From Pseudomonadota bacterium (lineage in GTDB: Bacteria; Bdellovibrionota_C; UBA2361; OMII01): a stretch of 8,333 nucleotides of DNA. Positions within the stretch are counted from its first letter, which is position 1; the number at the start of each line of letters is the position of its first letter. The DNA is taken from NCBI GenBank assembly GCA_027486155.1, contig JAIXPR010000281.1, positions 1 through 8,333 of the forward strand, in the 5' to 3' direction. A model generated the notes under the pieces. The model had not been told where the DNA came from, made no database searches, and was given only the letters and a program-made list of their open reading frames with translations. Both the position numbers and the translations under genes were made by a program. This document shows positions 5,455-8,333 of this stretch, piece after piece.

Positions 5455-7023
5455 ATGCATTCAGATCCTTCTGCCACTTTTTTAGGCAAAGAGATGGGAA
5501 CTGGAGTTGTTCGTTCTGCACCTGCGGAACTGAGCTCCCTTGTAGCGCCACAACGCCCTGTCAGTCAGAATATTCACGCGGATCGCCTTGATCGCTCCAC
5601 CCCTTTCGGCCTGACAGTAATTGTCGGAGGCACTAACGTGCGCTTTTGTCTTTCCACGGCTGCCGACCCCGAACCCATAAAAGACGGAATCAAGTGGCAG
5701 AAAATGAAAGAGGTTCTGTCACTCGACGTGGAGCCGTTCAAGCAAAGTCACGACATCTCCTATCCTTACCTCGCTAAAATGTGTCTTGATTTCATAGCCA
5801 AACAGTTCTCGCCGGCGGATGTTCCTCCCCCCCTTCATAATCTTTGCGCGATAACTTTTTCGGTAGCCGGACAGGTAACAGACCAGGGACGGGGCGCTTT
5901 GATCACAACCACAAACACGGGGCTAACCTTCATCAATCAGCCTTTGGCAGATGACTTCCTCGTAGCGATCGAGAGAGAAATCGCCGCGAGAACCCAACTC
6001 GCGCTTAAACAGGGCAAGCCAGAGCTTGTCTGGCCAACCTTGCCATCTCTAGAAGTCGATGTGATGAATGATGCAGAGGCGGCTCTGTTCGGAGAGGTAT
6101 ACTACGGCAATCTTCAGGGAAAAAACGTCGGTGTAATCATCTTGGGCACAGGCTGCGGCGGTAAAGCTCAGTTGGTTAAATACAAAAAATCGACCGACAC
6201 TCATTTAAAGAGCGGACAAACTTCAATGGACTCTCACATCGATCCTCACGGCCCACCGAATATGGACGAATGTGGACATCGAAATATCCTGGACACAGTG
6301 CAAGACATCGTCACGTGCTATCCTAATGGCGATCTTGCTCAGTACATTAACCCAGACGGCTCCTTTAAAAAGCTCGATGGACATCTCGTCTACGCTGAGC
6401 ACCTCATCGCAGGCCCATGGAACGCGATTCGTTTCGTACGGAGCATCCTGGAGAATGACAAAGCCAAGATTGCACTCGCCAGAAGAATCGCCGAAGATCC
6501 GAGAGATCCAGAAAAGTTGGCGAAAGCAATCCAGGCACTAAACAACTTAGGGGCGTTAAAGGTAGAACATCGAACCGAGTGGGCGGTTGATTCCGATGCC
6601 GACCTGGTGCGCGCTGTAAACAACGTAGTCCTGAGTGCTAATTTAATTGTTGAAAAACTAGAACTAGATGCTCGAAAATCCAGCGAGCATTTTACAGCCG
6701 ACGACGCACTTATCGAAAAGGCCTATAGGCATTTTTGGGACTATTTTACATACGTCGGAAGGGTCCTTGGCTCAAAATACGCCACCGCACGAGATTATGG
6801 ATATACCTTTGACCGGTTGATTCTATGCGGAGGTATTGGAGAGTCCTGTAATTTGTTCCCCCAATACCTACGAAAAGCTGTTCTGAAACACCTACGTCGG
6901 GTGGGCAACATCCCCGAGGGAGTCATCAACTTCTCAACGATAACTCCGGAGTGTCGAGAGGATGCGGCGAACAGGGCTAAGGTTATTGCCAAGCACGAAG
7001 CCTTGACCGCAAACGTTCACTAA
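5455..7023 (+). CDS. ROK/glucokinase-like sugar kinase homologue
   Basis: A 522-residue protein of the ASKHA (hexokinase/ROK) fold, whose members phosphorylate hexoses with ATP or act as sugar-responsive repressors. Visible motifs are the phosphate-1 loop IVGGTNVRF (56-64), FSVAGQV (135-141), the sugar/catalytic NDAEAALFGE (205-214), the phosphate-2 loop GTGCGGK (231-237), ExGH (272-275), and the adenosine-site GGIGES (459-464). It is longer than usual ROK proteins (about 300-400), with a roughly 50-residue N-terminal extension and an inserted helical region (about 320-440). The CxCGxxGCxE zinc motif of many ROK proteins is missing. The conserved Asp of the D-x-G-G-T loop is Ile56, so catalysis is doubtful, while the sugar-binding residues are kept. 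The ATG at 5455 has GAGG six bases upstream. No DNA-binding domain is visible, which argues against a ROK repressor. Convergent with hmgA. Confidence 0.78.
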   Translation: MHSDPSATFLGKEMGTGVVRSAPAELSSLVAPQRPVSQNIHADRLDRSTPFGLTVIVGGTNVRFCLSTAADPEPIKDGIKWQKMKEVLSLDVEPFKQSHDISYPYLAKMCLDFIAKQFSPADVPPPLHNLCAITFSVAGQVTDQGRGALITTTNTGLTFINQPLADDFLVAIEREIAARTQLALKQGKPELVWPTLPSLEVDVMNDAEAALFGEVYYGNLQGKNVGVIILGTGCGGKAQLVKYKKSTDTHLKSGQTSMDSHIDPHGPPNMDECGHRNILDTVQDIVTCYPNGDLAQYINPDGSFKKLDGHLVYAEHLIAGPWNAIRFVRSILENDKAKIALARRIAEDPRDPEKLAKAIQALNNLGALKVEHRTEWAVDSDADLVRAVNNVVLSANLIVEKLELDARKSSEHFTADDALIEKAYRHFWDYFTYVGRVLGSKYATARDYGYTFDRLILCGGIGESCNLFPQYLRKAVLKHLRRVGNIPEGVINFSTITPECREDAANRAKVIAKHEALTANVH

Positions 7024-7047
7024 ACAGGATGCTCAGTGCTGCGCTCC

Positions 7048-7081
7048 GGGAGCCCATAGGCATAACTGTCTATGGACTCCC
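7048..7081. terminator. Imperfect hairpin between convergent genes
   Basis: GGGAG-C-CCATAG, a 10-base loop, then CTATGG-A-CTCCC: 11 base pairs with one C/A mismatch. It starts 24 bp after the ROK-like stop and its right arm includes the hmgA stop codon. No T-run follows on either strand, so it is not a classical intrinsic terminator. It may still separate the two convergent transcripts. Confidence 0.4.
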
Positions 7082-8333
7082 GTCAAACCTCCGCCCCAAC
7101 CCCCTCCAACACTCCGCATAATCCTGCTGGAGCGCGGAGGACTCGGCGGCGTACTTGGTAAGGTGCTGCGGATAGCGGGTCTCGAACATAAACGCCATCG
7201 TATTTGTGAGCTTTACCGGCTGTAGGGGATCGTTGGTCGCATTGTCGAACGCGGCGGCGTCAGGTCCGTGCGGGAGCATGCAGTTGTGGAGGCTTATTCC
7301 TCCGGGGACGAATCCATCTGGCTTCGCGTCATACCGTCCGTAAATCAGTCCCATAAATTCAGACATAATGTTCATGTGGTACCATGGTGGGCGAAACGAA
7401 TGCTCGGCGACCGACCACCGATCGGGGAAGATAACGAGATCGACGTTAGCGGTCCCCTCCTCTCCGGATGGAGCTGTTAGTACCGTAAAAATAGAGGGAT
7501 CGGGGTGATCGAAGTGGAGTGCGCCTACTGGGGAGAAGGTGCGGAGGTCGTACTTGTACGGCGCGTAGTTGCCGTGCCACGCAACAACATCGAGCGGCGA
7601 ATGGTCGATCGTTGTCTCAAAGAACTTGCCACACCACTTCACAATAACCTTACACGGGGTGCGCTTATCCTCGTAGGCCGCCACGGGGGTTTTAAAGTCC
7701 CGGGGATTGGCGAGGCAGTTAGCGCCGATAGGTCCTCGATCGGGGAGCGTAAACTTTGCGCCGTAATTTTCACATAGGTAGCCACGCGCAGGCCCCTTGA
7801 GTAGTTCCACTTTAAACTTCATGCCGCGCGGGATGATTGCTATCTCGGCGGGGGCGATGTCGATCTTTCCGAGCTCGGTGAAGATACGGAGTTCCCCCTC
7901 TTGGGGAACGATCATGAGCTCGCCATCCGCGTTGTAGAAATACTCATCCACCATCGAGGTGTTCACGAAGAAGATATTGGCGGACATGCCGGTCTGGGTA
8001 TTCACATCGCCAGCGGTGGTCATCGTCCTGATGCCGGTCAGAAAGGTGGTCGGCTCCGATGGAGCCGCGGGGGGGCTCCACCTGAGGGGACCTATCGGGA
8101 GGGAGTGATCATCGATGAAGGGGGCGCTTTTCCAAAAGGGGAGGGTCGTTGGGGTAAATCGTCCGACGTGCGCGACCGAGGGTTGCATACGGTACAACCA
8201 TGAGCGCTCGTTTGTGCCGCGGGGCGCGGTGAAGGGGGATCCGGAGAGCTGCTCGGCGTAGAGTCCGTAGGCGCATTTTTGTGGGGAGTTCTGTCCGTAC
8301 GGGAGGGCGCCGGGAAGCGCTTCGGTCTCAAAG
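7070..8333 (-). CDS. hmgA: Homogentisate 1,2-dioxygenase, 5' end cut by window
   Basis: It opens the ring of homogentisate to maleylacetoacetate using Fe(II) and O2, the central step of tyrosine and phenylalanine breakdown in the cytosol. 420 residues are visible against about 430-445 in the family, so only some ten N-terminal residues lie beyond the edge. The frame runs in from the edge (FETEALPGALPYGQNSPQ, then LYAEQLSGSPFTAPR), and the TTG at 8197 is internal. The iron ligands are present: His319 and Glu325 in YHMNIMSEFMGLIYG, and His355 in HNCMLPHGPD. The likely general base is His276 in FDHPDPSIFTVLTAPS. Spacings match human HGD H292/H335/E341/H371. No partner gene for fumarylacetoacetase or maleylacetoacetate isomerase is in view; they may lie past the edge. 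The DNA is GC-rich and the reading frame intact, so it should be functional. Confidence 0.96.
   Translation of the reverse strand, partial: FETEALPGALPYGQNSPQKCAYGLYAEQLSGSPFTAPRGTNERSWLYRMQPSVAHVGRFTPTTLPFWKSAPFIDDHSLPIGPLRWSPPAAPSEPTTFLTGIRTMTTAGDVNTQTGMSANIFFVNTSMVDEYFYNADGELMIVPQEGELRIFTELGKIDIAPAEIAIIPRGMKFKVELLKGPARGYLCENYGAKFTLPDRGPIGANCLANPRDFKTPVAAYEDKRTPCKVIVKWCGKFFETTIDHSPLDVVAWHGNYAPYKYDLRTFSPVGALHFDHPDPSIFTVLTAPSGEEGTANVDLVIFPDRWSVAEHSFRPPWYHMNIMSEFMGLIYGRYDAKPDGFVPGGISLHNCMLPHGPDAAAFDNATNDPLQPVKLTNTMAFMFETRYPQHLTKYAAESSALQQDYAECWRGLGRRFDGSP

Noticed and set aside
5235..5591. Plus-strand 118-codon open frame before the ROK-like gene
   Set aside because: It overlaps the ROK-like start in another frame, has Cys/Ser-rich random composition and no good ribosome binding site. 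The ROK-like frame is clearly the coding one.
7901..8331. Gly/Arg- or Pro/Ser-rich frames on both strands over hmgA
   Set aside because: These are shadows of the GC-rich hmgA frame, which is conserved throughout and runs to the window edge.
1..8333. CRISPR array, insertion sequence, integrase or toxin-antitoxin pair
   Set aside because: No regularly spaced identical repeats, transposase or recombinase motifs, or terminal inverted repeats were found. The small kinase resembles zeta-toxin-type P-loop proteins only at superfamily level and has no antitoxin gene beside it.

Overview
This is bacterial DNA: closely spaced genes on both strands, Shine-Dalgarno sites, a bacterial-type tRNA with no encoded CCA, and no introns. 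The gene set is homogentisate dioxygenase, an ROK/glucokinase-like protein, a FliG C-terminal homologue and Lrp/AsnC-like proteins. It fits a Gram-negative chromosome, probably of a flagellated lineage, but I cannot name a taxon. Base composition is uneven. By hand count, 2341-2400 (inside the small kinase gene) is 35% GC, and 7501-7560 (inside hmgA) is 62% GC. The left half therefore reads as an accessory region and the right half as core chromosome.

Left half (1-4217). Two paralogous, same-strand genes for double-module Lrp/AsnC-like proteins lie at the ends: 1-813, cut by the window edge, and 3354-4217. Between them is nearly 1 kb without a recognisable gene (814-1799), then an orphan C-terminal beta-rich domain with no start signal (1800-2114). 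On the minus strand follow a small P-loop kinase (2234-2725) and the C-terminal third of a NodU/CmcH-type carbamoyltransferase (2784-3332). The carbamoyltransferase fragment has lost its N-terminal part exactly where the second Lrp-like gene begins. That gene in turn lacks the winged-helix domain expected before its first ligand-type module. The two broken ends meet within about 20 bp, which looks like a deletion or recombination junction.

Middle (4218-4743). A 298-bp spacer carries two diverged copies of a roughly 46-bp hairpin unit and a G-rich segment able to pair with either copy. It abuts the 3' end of a complete tRNA with anticodon CAT on the minus strand. Behind the tRNA is a dense four-run G-quadruplex motif on the minus strand, in the divergent spacer before the FliG-like gene.

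Right half (4744-8333). A stand-alone FliG C-terminal-domain protein has lost key basic torque residues. It is followed by a 522-residue ROK-type sugar-kinase homologue whose conserved phosphate-1 aspartate is an isoleucine. The window ends in a convergent, almost complete hmgA (homogentisate 1,2-dioxygenase, tyrosine/phenylalanine catabolism) that runs off the right edge. An imperfect hairpin overlaps the hmgA stop codon between the two convergent genes. Apart from the carbamoyltransferase-kinase order on the minus strand, I see no clear operon. The most unusual features are the rearranged double-Lrp/carbamoyltransferase junction, the tandem structured repeats next to the tRNA, and the altered FliG and ROK homologues.
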